DNA of 64,000 bases, from contig NZ_LMHH01000003.1 of NCBI RefSeq assembly GCF_001427865.1, positions 248,256 to 312,255 of the forward strand, in the 5' to 3' direction. How positions within the stretch are numbered: the first letter of the stretch is position 1; each line of letters starts with the position of its first letter. Made by a program: the position numbers and the translations under genes. Below the pieces are notes generated by a model. It was given only the letters and a program-made list of their open reading frames with translations, had not been told where the DNA came from and did not search any database. This document shows positions 40,802 to 49,865 of this stretch, one piece after another. Source of the DNA: Altererythrobacter sp. Root672. GTDB taxonomy: Bacteria; Pseudomonadota; Alphaproteobacteria; Sphingomonadales; Sphingomonadaceae.

Positions 40802-43800
40802 TTATCCCCCGGCAAGCAGGCTTGCGTTGCCCCCCGCGGCGGTAGTGTCAATGGTGGTGACGCGTTCGGTAGCGAAGCGGACGACGTAGTTCGGGCCGCC
40901 TGCCTTTGGCCCGGTACCCGACAGGCCTTCGCCGCCGAACGGCTGGCTGCCGACGACCGCGCCGATCTGGTTGCGGTTGACGTAGAAATTCCCCGCCCGC
41001 GCGCGGCTCTCGACAAGGCGGCGCGTGGAGTCGATGCGGCTGTGGAGGCCGAGGGTCAGGCCGTAGCCGGTGGCATTGATGGCTTCGACCACTTGTTCCA
41101 ATTCTCCCGCGGCAAAGCGCGCGACGTGGAGGACCGGGCCGAAGTTCTCCTTCTGCAAGTCGGCGATTGAGGAGACCTCGATGATGGCCGGTGCTACGAA
41201 AGTGCCGTTCTCGCACTCGGCCGGAAGCTCGCGCTGCCAGACCTTGCGGCCCGAGGCGCGCATGGCGGTGACGTGTTCGTCGAGAGAGGCCTTGGCCTCG
41301 GCATCGATTACCGGGCCGACGTCGGTCGCGAGCTCGGCTGGATCGCCGATCACCAGCGTCTCGAACGCGCCGCGGATCATCTCGATCATGCCATCGGCCA
41401 CGTCCTCCTGCACGTAAAGCACGCGCAGGGCCGAGCAGCGCTGGCCGGCGCTCTGGAACGCCGAGCTCATCACGTCACGGGTGACTTGTTCGGGCAGAGC
41501 TGAGCTGTCGACAATCAGCGCGTTCTGGCCACCGGTCTCGGCGATCAGCGTGGCGATCGGCGCGTCGCGCGAGGCGAGCGTGCGGTTGATGATGCGGGCG
41601 GTTTCGGTGGAGCCGGTGAAGGCAACCCCGGCGATGCGAGGGTCGGACGTGAGTGCGGCACCCACTCGGCCATCGCCCGGCGCTAGTTGGAGCACGTCGT
41701 CGGGAATTCCGGCGTCGTGACAGAGCTTTACCGCAAGGGCCGCGACCAGCGGGGTCTGCTCGGCGGGCTTGGCAATCACCGTGTTGCCCGCCGCCAGCGC
41801 GCCGGCGCATTGGCCGATGAAGATCGCCAGCGGGAAGTTCCACGGACTTATCGTCGCGAAGACCCCGCGGCCATGCAGGCGCAGCAGGTTCTGCTCCCCG
41901 GTCGGTCCCGGCAGCGGCTGCGGTGCGCTGAACAGCATGCGCGCTTCGCAGGCGTAGTAGCGCAGGAAGTCGACCGCCTCGCGCAGTTCGAGCACGCTGT
42001 CGGTGAGGCTCTTGCCCGCTTCGCGCTGGCACAGGCTGATGACCTCGGCGGAATGGGTTTCAAACAGGTCCGAGGCTGCGATCAGGCGGGCGGCCCGTGC
42101 TTCGCCGCCGAGCGCGTCCCATGCGGGTTGGGCGGCCTCAGCGCGCGCGAGCATCAGGGTGACGTCGGCAGGCGTCGCGTCGAGTGACTGCCCAATGAGA
42201 GTGCCGTCCTGTGGCGAGCGGACTTCGCGTTGCGATGCGCCGGACGGGCTAGTGATGACCGTAGCGACTGCAGCCCAGTCGCACGCTTGGAGCGCGCCCA
42301 GTTTCGCCAGCAGGGGTTCGCGCACCAGCGGATCGGCCAAATCGATCCCGGCGCTGTTGAGGCGGTTGGGATAGATGCCGGCTGGGAGCGGGATGCCCGG
42401 ATTGCGCCGAGGCTTGAGTGCGGCGAGTTCCTTCACCGGATCGGCGACCAGCTCGGCAATGGGCACGTCGGCGTCGGCCAGGCGGTTGACGAACGAGGAG
42501 TTGGCGCCGTTCTCGAGAAGGCGGCGGACGAGATAGGCCAGGAGGTCTTTGTGACCGCCCACAGGGGCGTAGACGCGGACGCGGGTGGGACGCTCGCCCT
42601 CGGTCTCGGCAAGCTCCTCATAGACCTGCTCACCCATGCCGTGGAGGCGCTGGAATTCCAGTTGCCGGCCGGCAGCAAGGACCTTGATCGCGCCGACGGT
42701 ATAGGCGTTGTGCGTGGCGAAAGCCGGGTAGATCACGTCCTCGGCCGCAAGCAGCTTGGCGGCACAGGCTAGGTAGGAAACGTCGGTCGCGACCTTGCGG
42801 GTGAAGACCGGGTAGTCGGTATGGCCGCCGACCTGGCTCAGCTTGATTTCGCTGTCCCAATAGGCGCCCTTCACCAGCCGGACCATGAGCCGCCGGTTAT
42901 GTCTGCGAGCCAGCGCCGCCACCCAGTCGCACATCGGCACCGCGCGCTTTTGATAGGCCTGCAGGGCCAGGCCAAAACCTTCCCAGCCGTTGGCGAACAG
43001 GGTGTCGTCGGCGACCAGCGCTTCGATCAGGTCGAGCGACAGCTCCAGCCGCTCGGCTTCCTCGGCGTCGATGGTGAAGTGGATGTTCGCCCGGCTCGCG
43101 GCGAGGGCCAGGTCGTGCACGACCGGCAGTAGCGCTGCTTTCGCCGCATCGGCGTGGAGGAAATCGTACTTCGGGTAGAGCGCCGAGAGCTTGACCGAAA
43201 TGCCGGGACTGGCGCGCATGTCGCCCGAGGCCTCTCGGGCCAGTCTTGCGATCGCGGCCTGGTAGCTCTTCCGGTAGCGTTCGGCGTCGGCCAGGGTCAT
43301 CGCCGCTTCGCCGAGCATGTCGAATGAGTGCGTCTCGCCGGGGCGGGGCGAGCTATCGGCCCGCTTGAGCGCCTCGTCGATCGTGCGCCCGAAAACGAAC
43401 TGGCCGCCCAGGATACGCATGGCTTGCAGCGTCGCCTGCCGGATCACCGGCTCGCCCAGCCGGCCGACCGCGCGGCGCAGGGCGTTGGCGAACCCCTCGT
43501 CCTGCCGGGACCCGCCGCGCAGAACCTCTCCTGTCAGCATCAGCGAAAAGGTCGCGGCGTTGACGAAGGTGGAGTTCGAGTCGCCCAGGCGTTCGCCCCA
43601 GTCGATGCCCGAAAGCTTGTCGTGGATCAGCGCATCGGCGGTCTCGGTATCGGGTACGCGCAGCAGCGCTTCGGCCAGGCACATCAGCGCGATGCCTTCG
43701 TCGGTGCCGAGCCCGTAAGTCGCGAGAAACGCGTCGAGCCCGCCGGGCTTGCGTCCCCTGGCGCCCTCGATCAGCCGCCCGGCGAGCTTGGCGGCTTCCG

Positions 43801-43903
43801 CATGGACGGCCGAGGCCGGGGCGGCCTGGCGCAGCCTCTCTTCGATGCAGGCGCCTTCTTCCAGGCGGTAGGCGGTGCGGAGCGCGGAACGATCGATTGC
43901 CAT
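40802..43903 (-). CDS. putA: Bifunctional proline dehydrogenase / L-glutamate gamma-semialdehyde dehydrogenase
   Basis: 1033-residue enzyme that oxidises proline to glutamate in two steps. The proline dehydrogenase half has RLMVRLVKGAYWDSEIKLSQ and RVRVYAPVGGHKDLLAYLVR (FAD-binding barrel). The aldehyde dehydrogenase half has ISPWNFPLAIFIGQCAGALA, ETGGQNALIVD with the general base Glu, and FQSAGQRCSALRVLYVQE with the catalytic Cys. No N-terminal ribbon-helix-helix DNA-binding domain is present, so it is a bifunctional, not a trifunctional, PutA. I start at the ATG at 43903 (MAIDRSALRTAYRLEEGACI). It ends near the dcd gene on the same strand. Confidence 0.96.
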   Translation of the reverse strand: MAIDRSALRTAYRLEEGACIEERLRQAAPASAVHAEAAKLAGRLIEGARGRKPGGLDAFLATYGLGTDEGIALMCLAEALLRVPDTETADALIHDKLSGIDWGERLGDSNSTFVNAATFSLMLTGEVLRGGSRQDEGFANALRRAVGRLGEPVIRQATLQAMRILGGQFVFGRTIDEALKRADSSPRPGETHSFDMLGEAAMTLADAERYRKSYQAAIARLAREASGDMRASPGISVKLSALYPKYDFLHADAAKAALLPVVHDLALAASRANIHFTIDAEEAERLELSLDLIEALVADDTLFANGWEGFGLALQAYQKRAVPMCDWVAALARRHNRRLMVRLVKGAYWDSEIKLSQVGGHTDYPVFTRKVATDVSYLACAAKLLAAEDVIYPAFATHNAYTVGAIKVLAAGRQLEFQRLHGMGEQVYEELAETEGERPTRVRVYAPVGGHKDLLAYLVRRLLENGANSSFVNRLADADVPIAELVADPVKELAALKPRRNPGIPLPAGIYPNRLNSAGIDLADPLVREPLLAKLGALQACDWAAVATVITSPSGASQREVRSPQDGTLIGQSLDATPADVTLMLARAEAAQPAWDALGGEARAARLIAASDLFETHSAEVISLCQREAGKSLTDSVLELREAVDFLRYYACEARMLFSAPQPLPGPTGEQNLLRLHGRGVFATISPWNFPLAIFIGQCAGALAAGNTVIAKPAEQTPLVAALAVKLCHDAGIPDDVLQLAPGDGRVGAALTSDPRIAGVAFTGSTETARIINRTLASRDAPIATLIAETGGQNALIVDSSALPEQVTRDVMSSAFQSAGQRCSALRVLYVQEDVADGMIEMIRGAFETLVIGDPAELATDVGPVIDAEAKASLDEHVTAMRASGRKVWQRELPAECENGTFVAPAIIEVSSIADLQKENFGPVLHVARFAAGELEQVVEAINATGYGLTLGLHSRIDSTRRLVESRARAGNFYVNRNQIGAVVGSQPFGGEGLSGTGPKAGGPNYVVRFATERVTTIDTTAAGGNASLLAGG

Positions 43904-43926
43904 GACCTGCGCCCCTGCACCCGGTA

Positions 43927-44820
43927 TCAACTGTAATCAATCCATTCGTAGCGGAACGCATCGCCATCGCGCTTTACGTAGCCCGCCGAAGTCCGCCGGA
44001 AGTGCGCCGGGAAACACATGGTGTCGGTATCGGCGAGCCGCTCCATCGTTGCCTTGCGCACTTTGCAGGCGGTGGCGCCGTCGGCGTCGAAGGCGAAGGG
44101 TAGGTCGTGACGGATCAACTGCACCGGGTGATGGATCACATCGCCCCAGAACGCGCCCGGAGGGCCATCGGCCTGGGCGTTGATGATGCAGCAGCCGGGT
44201 GAGTGGCCGAACGCCGGCTCGAGCCACACGCCGTTGCCGATTTCGCGGTGGGCGATGGTATCTTCGTCGACCAGGTCGCCCTGGCCCGCCTCCATCACCG
44301 GCACGATCGAATCGAGGAACGCCGCGTTGTGCAGTTCCTCGCCCTCGGGGTTGCTCTTGAAGTACTCGAAGTCGCGCTTGCCGAAGACGTAGCGGGCCTT
44401 CGGGAAAGTCGGGACCCACTTGCCGTTGTCGAGCCGGGTGTTCCAGCCGACGTGGTCGAAGTGCAGGTGGGTGCACATGACCATGTCGATATCTTCGGGC
44501 GCGAAGCCGGCGCGGTGCAAGTTGCCGAGGTAGTCGGTGTTGAGCTGGTTCACCTCGGGCAGGAAGCGATCCTTGTGGTTGCCGCAGCAGGAATCGACCA
44601 GGATCCGCAGGCCGTCGAGCTCGATCACCCAGCTGTGGACCGAGAAGGTCATGAAGCTGGTCTCGGGATCGGTGGTGATCTCGTCGGGCTGGTCGTACCA
44701 GCTTAGCAGGCGCTTCATGTCGTCGGCGGTGGTGCCGGGAAGCTGGCTCAGCAGCGGCACGGGGCTGTCCATCTCGTGCACTTTGTGGACGCGCATGCGA
44801 CCAAGTTCGATTGGCTTCAT
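43927..44820 (-). CDS. MBL-fold metallo-hydrolase
   Basis: 297 residues of the metallo-beta-lactamase fold with two metal sites. The signature HLHFDHVGWNT is near the middle (VMCTHLHFDHVGW), and the other metal ligands lie in AFGHSPGCCIINA and the later DVIHHPVQLI block. The arrangement resembles lactonase/hydrolases of the AiiA or related groups. The substrate cannot be told. GGGAGAG lies just before the ATG at 44820. It sits immediately downstream of putA's upstream gap and runs in the same direction, with 23 bases separating it from the putA start. Confidence 0.85.
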   Translation of the reverse strand: MKPIELGRMRVHKVHEMDSPVPLLSQLPGTTADDMKRLLSWYDQPDEITTDPETSFMTFSVHSWVIELDGLRILVDSCCGNHKDRFLPEVNQLNTDYLGNLHRAGFAPEDIDMVMCTHLHFDHVGWNTRLDNGKWVPTFPKARYVFGKRDFEYFKSNPEGEELHNAAFLDSIVPVMEAGQGDLVDEDTIAHREIGNGVWLEPAFGHSPGCCIINAQADGPPGAFWGDVIHHPVQLIRHDLPFAFDADGATACKVRKATMERLADTDTMCFPAHFRRTSAGYVKRDGDAFRYEWIDYS

Positions 44821-44873
44821 TGCTCTCTCCCTCGGCCTGTTCTAGCCGTCTCGCGGCCATCTTGGGAGATATG

Positions 44874-46547
44874 ATGAGACAGGGCAACGGCATCGCCGAC
44901 CAGCAAGTCCACGCCAACGGCACGGTCGCCGATGCGATCGCGGCCGTGCTCAAGCGCGAAGGCGTCGACATCGTGTTCGGCTATCCGCGCAACCAGATCC
45001 TCGAAGCCGCGGCGCGGATCGACATCCGCACGGTGATCGTGCGGCAGGAGCGGACCGGCCTGCACATGGCCGACGCGGTCAGCCGCATGTCCAAGGGCGA
45101 GCGCATGGGCGTGTTCGTGATGCAGCAGGGCCCCGGCGCGGAAAACGCCATGGGCGGCGTGGCGCAGGCCTTTGCCGACAGTGTGCCGGTGCTGGTCATG
45201 CCGCAGGGCTATGCGCTGAGCCAGATGCATGTGCCGTACAACTTCAACTCGACCCGTTCGATGGCGACATACGCCAAGCATGCCGAGCCGCTGACGAGCG
45301 GTGACCAAGTGGTGCCGGTGCTGCGCCGGGCCTTTGCAATGTTGCGCAACGGCCGTCCGCAGCCGGTGGTGATCGAGCTTCCTTACGATGTGCTCGACAA
45401 GCCCTACGACGCGCCGTTCGATTACGTGCCGGGCAAAGTCGCGCTGTCGCAGCCGGGACAGGCGGATATCGAGGCCGCGGCGGACCTTCTGGTCAAGGCG
45501 ACCAATCCGGCGATCTATGCGGGGCAGGGCGTCCACTGGTCGGAGGCCTATGCCGAGCTGCAGGAGTTGGCCGAGCATCTCGCGATCCCGGTGATGACCA
45601 GCCTACCGGGCAAGAGCGCGTTCGATGAGACTCACCCGCTCGCGCTCGGCTCGGGCGGCAACGGCATCAACGGCGGCGTGCGCAAGTGGCTCGAGGAGAG
45701 CGACCTGCTGTTCGGGATCGGCTGCAGCTTCACCGCGACTTCGTTCGGGCTCAAGATCCCCGACGGCAAACGCGTGATCCATTCCACTCTCGACCCCCTC
45801 GACATCGACAAGTGCGTGCCGAGTGAAGTCGCGCTGATCGGCGACGCGAAGCTGACTCTGGCAGCGCTGATCGAAGCGGTTAAGCGCCGTGTTCCCCAAA
45901 CTCGCGATGCATCGTCAGTGGCGGCTAAGATAAAAGAAACCGAAGCGGCCTGGTTCGCCAAGTGGCGTGCCAAGTGCGAGCAGGAGACCTCCCCGCTCTC
46001 GCCTTACCGCGTGCTGTGGGACCTGCAGCAAACGGTTGATGTCGCGAACACCATCATAACCCACGACGCGGGCTCGCCGCGCGATCAGCTGGTGCCGTTC
46101 TGGAAGTCGACCACCCCGCACAGCTACATCGGCTGGGGCAAGTCGACGCAGCTTGGCTATGGCCTCGGCCTCGCCATGGGGGCCAAGCTGGTCCATCCCG
46201 ACAAGTTGTGCATCAACGTCTGGGGCGATGCCGCGATCGGGTTCACCGGCACCGACCTGGAGACCGCCGCGCGCGACCGCATCCCGATTCTCTCGATCCT
46301 GCTCAACAACCACGCGATGGCGATCGAACTGCCGATCATGCCGGTGGCCACCGACAAGTACCGCGCGACCGACATCTCGGGCGACTACGCAGCCTTTGCG
46401 CGTTCGCTTGGGTGCCATGGAGAGCGGGTCACTGAGGCGTCGGAAATCGTCCCGGCGCTCCGCCGCGCCATCGCCGCAACCGAGGCCGGACAGCCTGCTT
46501 TGGTCGAGTTCATTACCGAACAGGAAACCGAAATCTCACGGGGTTAA
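44874..46547 (+). CDS. Thiamine-diphosphate-dependent enzyme (acetolactate synthase-like)
   Basis: 557-residue enzyme of the ThDP pyruvate-decarboxylase superfamily. The N-terminal PYR domain includes IVFGYPRNQILEAAARIDI and RQERTGLHMADAVSRM (the conserved glutamate), the middle domain GSGGNGINGGVRKWLEESDL, and the C-terminal PP domain GWGKSTQLGYGLGLAMGAKL and NVWGDAAIGFTGTDLETAAR, which holds the metal/ThDP motif (GDA...). It is related to acetolactate synthase, glyoxylate carboligase and oxalyl-CoA decarboxylase; the reaction cannot be assigned. It starts at ATG 44874, with GGGAG five bases upstream, and is divergent from the MBL gene. Confidence 0.85.
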   Translation: MRQGNGIADQQVHANGTVADAIAAVLKREGVDIVFGYPRNQILEAAARIDIRTVIVRQERTGLHMADAVSRMSKGERMGVFVMQQGPGAENAMGGVAQAFADSVPVLVMPQGYALSQMHVPYNFNSTRSMATYAKHAEPLTSGDQVVPVLRRAFAMLRNGRPQPVVIELPYDVLDKPYDAPFDYVPGKVALSQPGQADIEAAADLLVKATNPAIYAGQGVHWSEAYAELQELAEHLAIPVMTSLPGKSAFDETHPLALGSGGNGINGGVRKWLEESDLLFGIGCSFTATSFGLKIPDGKRVIHSTLDPLDIDKCVPSEVALIGDAKLTLAALIEAVKRRVPQTRDASSVAAKIKETEAAWFAKWRAKCEQETSPLSPYRVLWDLQQTVDVANTIITHDAGSPRDQLVPFWKSTTPHSYIGWGKSTQLGYGLGLAMGAKLVHPDKLCINVWGDAAIGFTGTDLETAARDRIPILSILLNNHAMAIELPIMPVATDKYRATDISGDYAAFARSLGCHGERVTEASEIVPALRRAIAATEAGQPALVEFITEQETEISRG

Positions 46548-46620
46548 GGGACGGTCCTCTCGGTATCGGTAAGAGGCTCTTAACCACATTGCGTCCATAG
46601 CTCCTGCACCTGATGAGGTG

Positions 46621-46648
46621 GGGTACCTCCGAGAGAAAAGGGGTACCC
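46621..46648. promoter_or_regulatory. Dyad GGGTACC...GGTACCC just upstream of cheA
   Basis: GGGTACC (46621-46627) and GGTACCC (46642-46648) are 7-bp inverted repeats separated by 14 bases, ending 15 bases before the cheA ATG. It overlaps the ribosome-binding region and may affect translation or bind a regulator. Weak evidence. Confidence 0.35.
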
Positions 46649-46663
46649 GCAAGGGGTGGGGTT

Positions 46664-48994
46664 ATGGACGATCTGCTGGCGGAATTCGTCGCCGAGACGC
46701 GAGAAATGCTGGCTGCGCTGGCGGGCGAGATCGTCGCCTGGGAAGCCGATCCTGCTGATCGGGCGCGCCTCGATACCATCTTCCGTTTCGTTCACACCGT
46801 TAAGGGCAACTGCGGCTTCTTCGATTTCCCGCAGCTCGAGGCGCTGAGCCACGCGGCTGAAGACGCGCTGGCGGACGTTCGCAATGGCCACCGGAATGCC
46901 GATCGCCAGCTGGTCGATGCCGTGCTGGCAGTGATCGACCGCATCGGCGTAATGATCGAAGAGATCGAACGCGGCGAGCCCATCTCCGACGCGGCCGACG
47001 ATAATCTGATAGCCGCGCTCAAGGGCGTGCCCGATGTCGAAGTGCATGTCGCGCCGGCCACCGGTTCGCATCCTGCAGCAACCGCTGCCGCCGAGCAGCG
47101 CACGATTCGCCTCCCGGTCGACCTGATCGACCAGGTGATGAGCGGCGTTTCCGAAATGGTCCTCGCCCGCAACGACCTCGCGCGGCGGATGCAGCACATG
47201 GGGACCGACACCGGCCTCGAAACGACTTTTGCCCGGCTCTCCAGCCTGATCGCCGAAGTTCGCGATGCGATCACCCGCACGCGCATGCGCCGGATCGAAG
47301 GCCTGTTCTCGACCTTCCCGCGCCTCGTCCGCGATCTGTCGGCTGAGCTTGGCAAGCAGGTCTTCATCGAGCTCGAGAATGGCGAAGTGGAACTCGATCG
47401 CGAGATGATCGAGCTGATCCGCGATCCGCTGCTGCACATCATCCGCAACGCCGTTGACCACGGCATCGAAATTCCGGCGGACCGCCGCGCCGCAGGCAAG
47501 CGCGAAGCAGGCATGCTGACCATCTCCGCCCGCCAGACCGGCAATACCATCCGCATCGGTATCCAGGACGACGGCCGCGGCATCGACTGCGACAGGCTCG
47601 CCGCCAAGGCGGTCGCCGCGGGATTGCGGACCGAACAAGAAATCGCCGCGATGAGCCGCGCCGAACGGATCGAACTGATCTACGAGCCTGGCCTGACCAC
47701 TGCTGAATCGGTGACCTCGATCTCCGGCCGCGGCGTTGGCATGGACGTGGTGCGCGCCAATCTGGAAAAGTTCGGCGGCACTCTCGAAATCGAAACTACC
47801 GCTGGCGAAGGCACCCGCTTCCTGATCGGTGTCCCGCTTACGCTCAGCATCCTGCCGAGCCTGACGATCGAGGCAGGCGGACAGAAGTTCGCCATCCCGC
47901 GCTCCTACGTCGAGGAAATCGTCAGCACTACCGGCGGGCAACTGGAGTTCGCCCAGGTCGGCGAGCGCCGCTACATGACCTTCCGCAATCGCCGCCTGGC
48001 CTGCGTCTCCCTGGGAGATTCGCTCGGGCTCGAACGGCCCGCGGGCGAAGAGGAACTTTTCGTTATCCTGCGCCTCGGCTGGGGCGACCTTTACGCGCTG
48101 GCGGTGGACCAGATTTTCGATCACCAGGAACTGGTCATCAAGCCGCTGTCGCCCGGGATCATGGAGAGCGGCATGTTCGTCGGCTGCACCCAGCTCGACG
48201 ACGGCACTCCGGTGCTCGTGCTCGATGTCGCGACGATCGGCTACAGCGCCGGCATCCCGCGTGAACTGCAGCGCCCGACGGCGCCGACTCAAGAAGATGA
48301 GGCGACCCAGGGCGAAGGCCTGCGTGTGGTCCTGTTCCGCGGCCTCGACGGCGAACGGCGTGCGATTGTCATGACCGCAGTCGAGCAAGTCGAACGGACC
48401 GCTTCGTCCAACATTCGCCATCCGGGAGCCGACGCGCAAGTCGTGCTCGGGGAAGACATTCTTCCGATCGCCGGCGTGCCGGAAGGAGCCGAACTGCCGG
48501 AACGCTTTACCGTGCTCAAGCTCAACGATGGCGGGGTACGGATCGCTTACGCGGCCCGCGAAGTGCTCGACATCTCCACGCTCACGGGCGAGCTCAAGTA
48601 CGTCAACGGCCAGACCCTGGTCGCCGGCGTCACGCTGGTCGATGGGGAGCCCGCTGAGCTGGTCGATTGCCACGCGCTGTTTGCACGCCACGCTTCGCAG
48701 CAGCTTGGCACCCATGCCCTTACGTGCCGTCTCGACGGCGATGATGCGTGGATGCGCGGCTTCCTCGGTCCGATCATCGAAGCTGCCGGCTATCGCGTCG
48801 TCGAAGGCAGCGGCCCGGCGGACGTCGTGTTCGTCGATGACGGGACCGAGCGCGAGGAACTGGGCGAAGCGCGCAAGGCCATTCGTCTGCGGAGCTCGCC
48901 GGGCTCAGCCGGAGGGCCGGACACTATTTACCGTTATGACCGCGCGGGGCTGATGGCCGCGTTGCTGCGTGTTGGAGAGGAGCTCGCGGCATGA
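46664..48994 (+). CDS. cheA: CheA-type chemotaxis histidine kinase with extra C-terminal domains
   Basis: 776-residue kinase. The N-terminal Hpt domain has the phosphorylated histidine in FRFVHTVKGNCGFF. There follow a dimerisation helix pair, the ATP-binding domain (HIIRNAVDHGIEIPADRR, IQDDGRGIDCDRLA, SGRGVGMDVVRANLEKFGGT), and a CheW-like domain (LEIETTAGEGTRFLIGVPLT to about residue 550). The last part holds a second CheW-like or receiver-like segment (LDGDDAWMRGFLGPIIEAAG) that has lost the phosphoacceptor. It lacks the usual separate P2 (CheY/B-binding) domain, as judged by the short gap after Hpt. ATG at 46664 has AAGGGG upstream. First gene of the che operon. Confidence 0.92.
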   Translation: MDDLLAEFVAETREMLAALAGEIVAWEADPADRARLDTIFRFVHTVKGNCGFFDFPQLEALSHAAEDALADVRNGHRNADRQLVDAVLAVIDRIGVMIEEIERGEPISDAADDNLIAALKGVPDVEVHVAPATGSHPAATAAAEQRTIRLPVDLIDQVMSGVSEMVLARNDLARRMQHMGTDTGLETTFARLSSLIAEVRDAITRTRMRRIEGLFSTFPRLVRDLSAELGKQVFIELENGEVELDREMIELIRDPLLHIIRNAVDHGIEIPADRRAAGKREAGMLTISARQTGNTIRIGIQDDGRGIDCDRLAAKAVAAGLRTEQEIAAMSRAERIELIYEPGLTTAESVTSISGRGVGMDVVRANLEKFGGTLEIETTAGEGTRFLIGVPLTLSILPSLTIEAGGQKFAIPRSYVEEIVSTTGGQLEFAQVGERRYMTFRNRRLACVSLGDSLGLERPAGEEELFVILRLGWGDLYALAVDQIFDHQELVIKPLSPGIMESGMFVGCTQLDDGTPVLVLDVATIGYSAGIPRELQRPTAPTQEDEATQGEGLRVVLFRGLDGERRAIVMTAVEQVERTASSNIRHPGADAQVVLGEDILPIAGVPEGAELPERFTVLKLNDGGVRIAYAAREVLDISTLTGELKYVNGQTLVAGVTLVDGEPAELVDCHALFARHASQQLGTHALTCRLDGDDAWMRGFLGPIIEAAGYRVVEGSGPADVVFVDDGTEREELGEARKAIRLRSSPGSAGGPDTIYRYDRAGLMAALLRVGEELAA

Positions 48995-49431
48995 CGGATA
49001 TGCTGCTCGTCGTCGTTCTTGCGGGCCGCCGTGCGGCCTTGCCGGCGGGGAAAGTGAATTCGGTTATCGAACTGGCGGAAGTCACGCCGGTGCCGCGCTC
49101 GGCGGACCATATCCTTGGCCTTTCGGCCCTGCGCAGCCGGCCGCTCACGGTCGTGGACTGCACGGCGGCGCTCGGTCTCGGCAAGTACGAAGCTGGCTGG
49201 CAAGGAAGCCGGGCCGTAGTCGTGGAGCACGAAGGGCACCTCTATGCCCTGCTCGTCGACGGCGCGGACGACATTGTCGCGGCGCTGGACGAACCCGGCC
49301 CGCTTGGGGCGGATCCTGGACCAGGCTGGCGCAATGGAGCGCTTGGCCGGGTCGAAACTGAAGCCGGAGCCTTGCTCCTTCTCGACATCCCCGCACTCAT
49401 CGCCGGACCCGGCGCTGTAGTGGCGGCTTAA
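48991..49431 (+). CDS. cheW: CheW-like chemotaxis coupling protein
   Basis: 146-residue adaptor with the CheW fold: LVVVLAGRRAALPAGKVNSV, RSADHILGLSALRSRPLTVV and VEHEGHLYALLVDGADDIVA. It links receptors to CheA. Its ATG overlaps the end of cheA. Confidence 0.85.
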   Translation: MTDMLLVVVLAGRRAALPAGKVNSVIELAEVTPVPRSADHILGLSALRSRPLTVVDCTAALGLGKYEAGWQGSRAVVVEHEGHLYALLVDGADDIVAALDEPGPLGADPGPGWRNGALGRVETEAGALLLLDIPALIAGPGAVVAA

Positions 49432-49485
49432 GGTTATCCTCACACACATGGCCTATTCGGCGAAAAAACAATGGGGTCTCGGCAA

Positions 49486-49851
49486 ATGAAACACTGCCTT
49501 ATCGTCGATGATTCGCGAGTAATCCGAAAGGTCTCTCGACACATCGTCGAAAGCTTCGAGTTCGAGGTTTCGGAGGCCGAGAACGGTCGCGATGCTCTCG
49601 CCAAGTGCGAGGAAAGCATGCCGGACCTGATCCTTCTTGATTGGAACATGCCGGTCATGAACGGAATCGAGTTCATCGCCGCGCTGCGTAGGCTGGCCGG
49701 TGGGGCCGAGCCGAAGGTCGTGTTCTGCACGACGGAAAACGACGTCGCTCATATCCGCGAGGCGATCGAAGCCGGTGCCGACGAATATGTGATGAAGCCG
49801 TTCGATCATGAAACCTTGCAGATGAAGCTGCAACTCATCGGCGCAGCCTGA
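49486..49851 (+). CDS. cheY: CheY-type response regulator
   Basis: 121-residue single-domain receiver. DD of IVDDSRVIRKVSR are the acid pocket residues, LILLDWNMPVMNG holds the phosphoacceptor Asp, CTTENDV supplies the Thr and DEYVMKPF the Lys. I use the ATG at 49486; an ATG at 49471 would add five residues before the family start. No output domain. In this operon it may signal to the GGDEF-EAL protein or to a motor not encoded here. Confidence 0.93.
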   Translation: MKHCLIVDDSRVIRKVSRHIVESFEFEVSEAENGRDALAKCEESMPDLILLDWNMPVMNGIEFIAALRRLAGGAEPKVVFCTTENDVAHIREAIEAGADEYVMKPFDHETLQMKLQLIGAA

Positions 49852-49865
49852 AGGCGAGGGTAAAT

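Noticed and set aside
46580..48715. 711-codon minus-strand open frame opposite cheA
   Set aside because: Shadow of cheA; composition is repetitive and unlike any known family.
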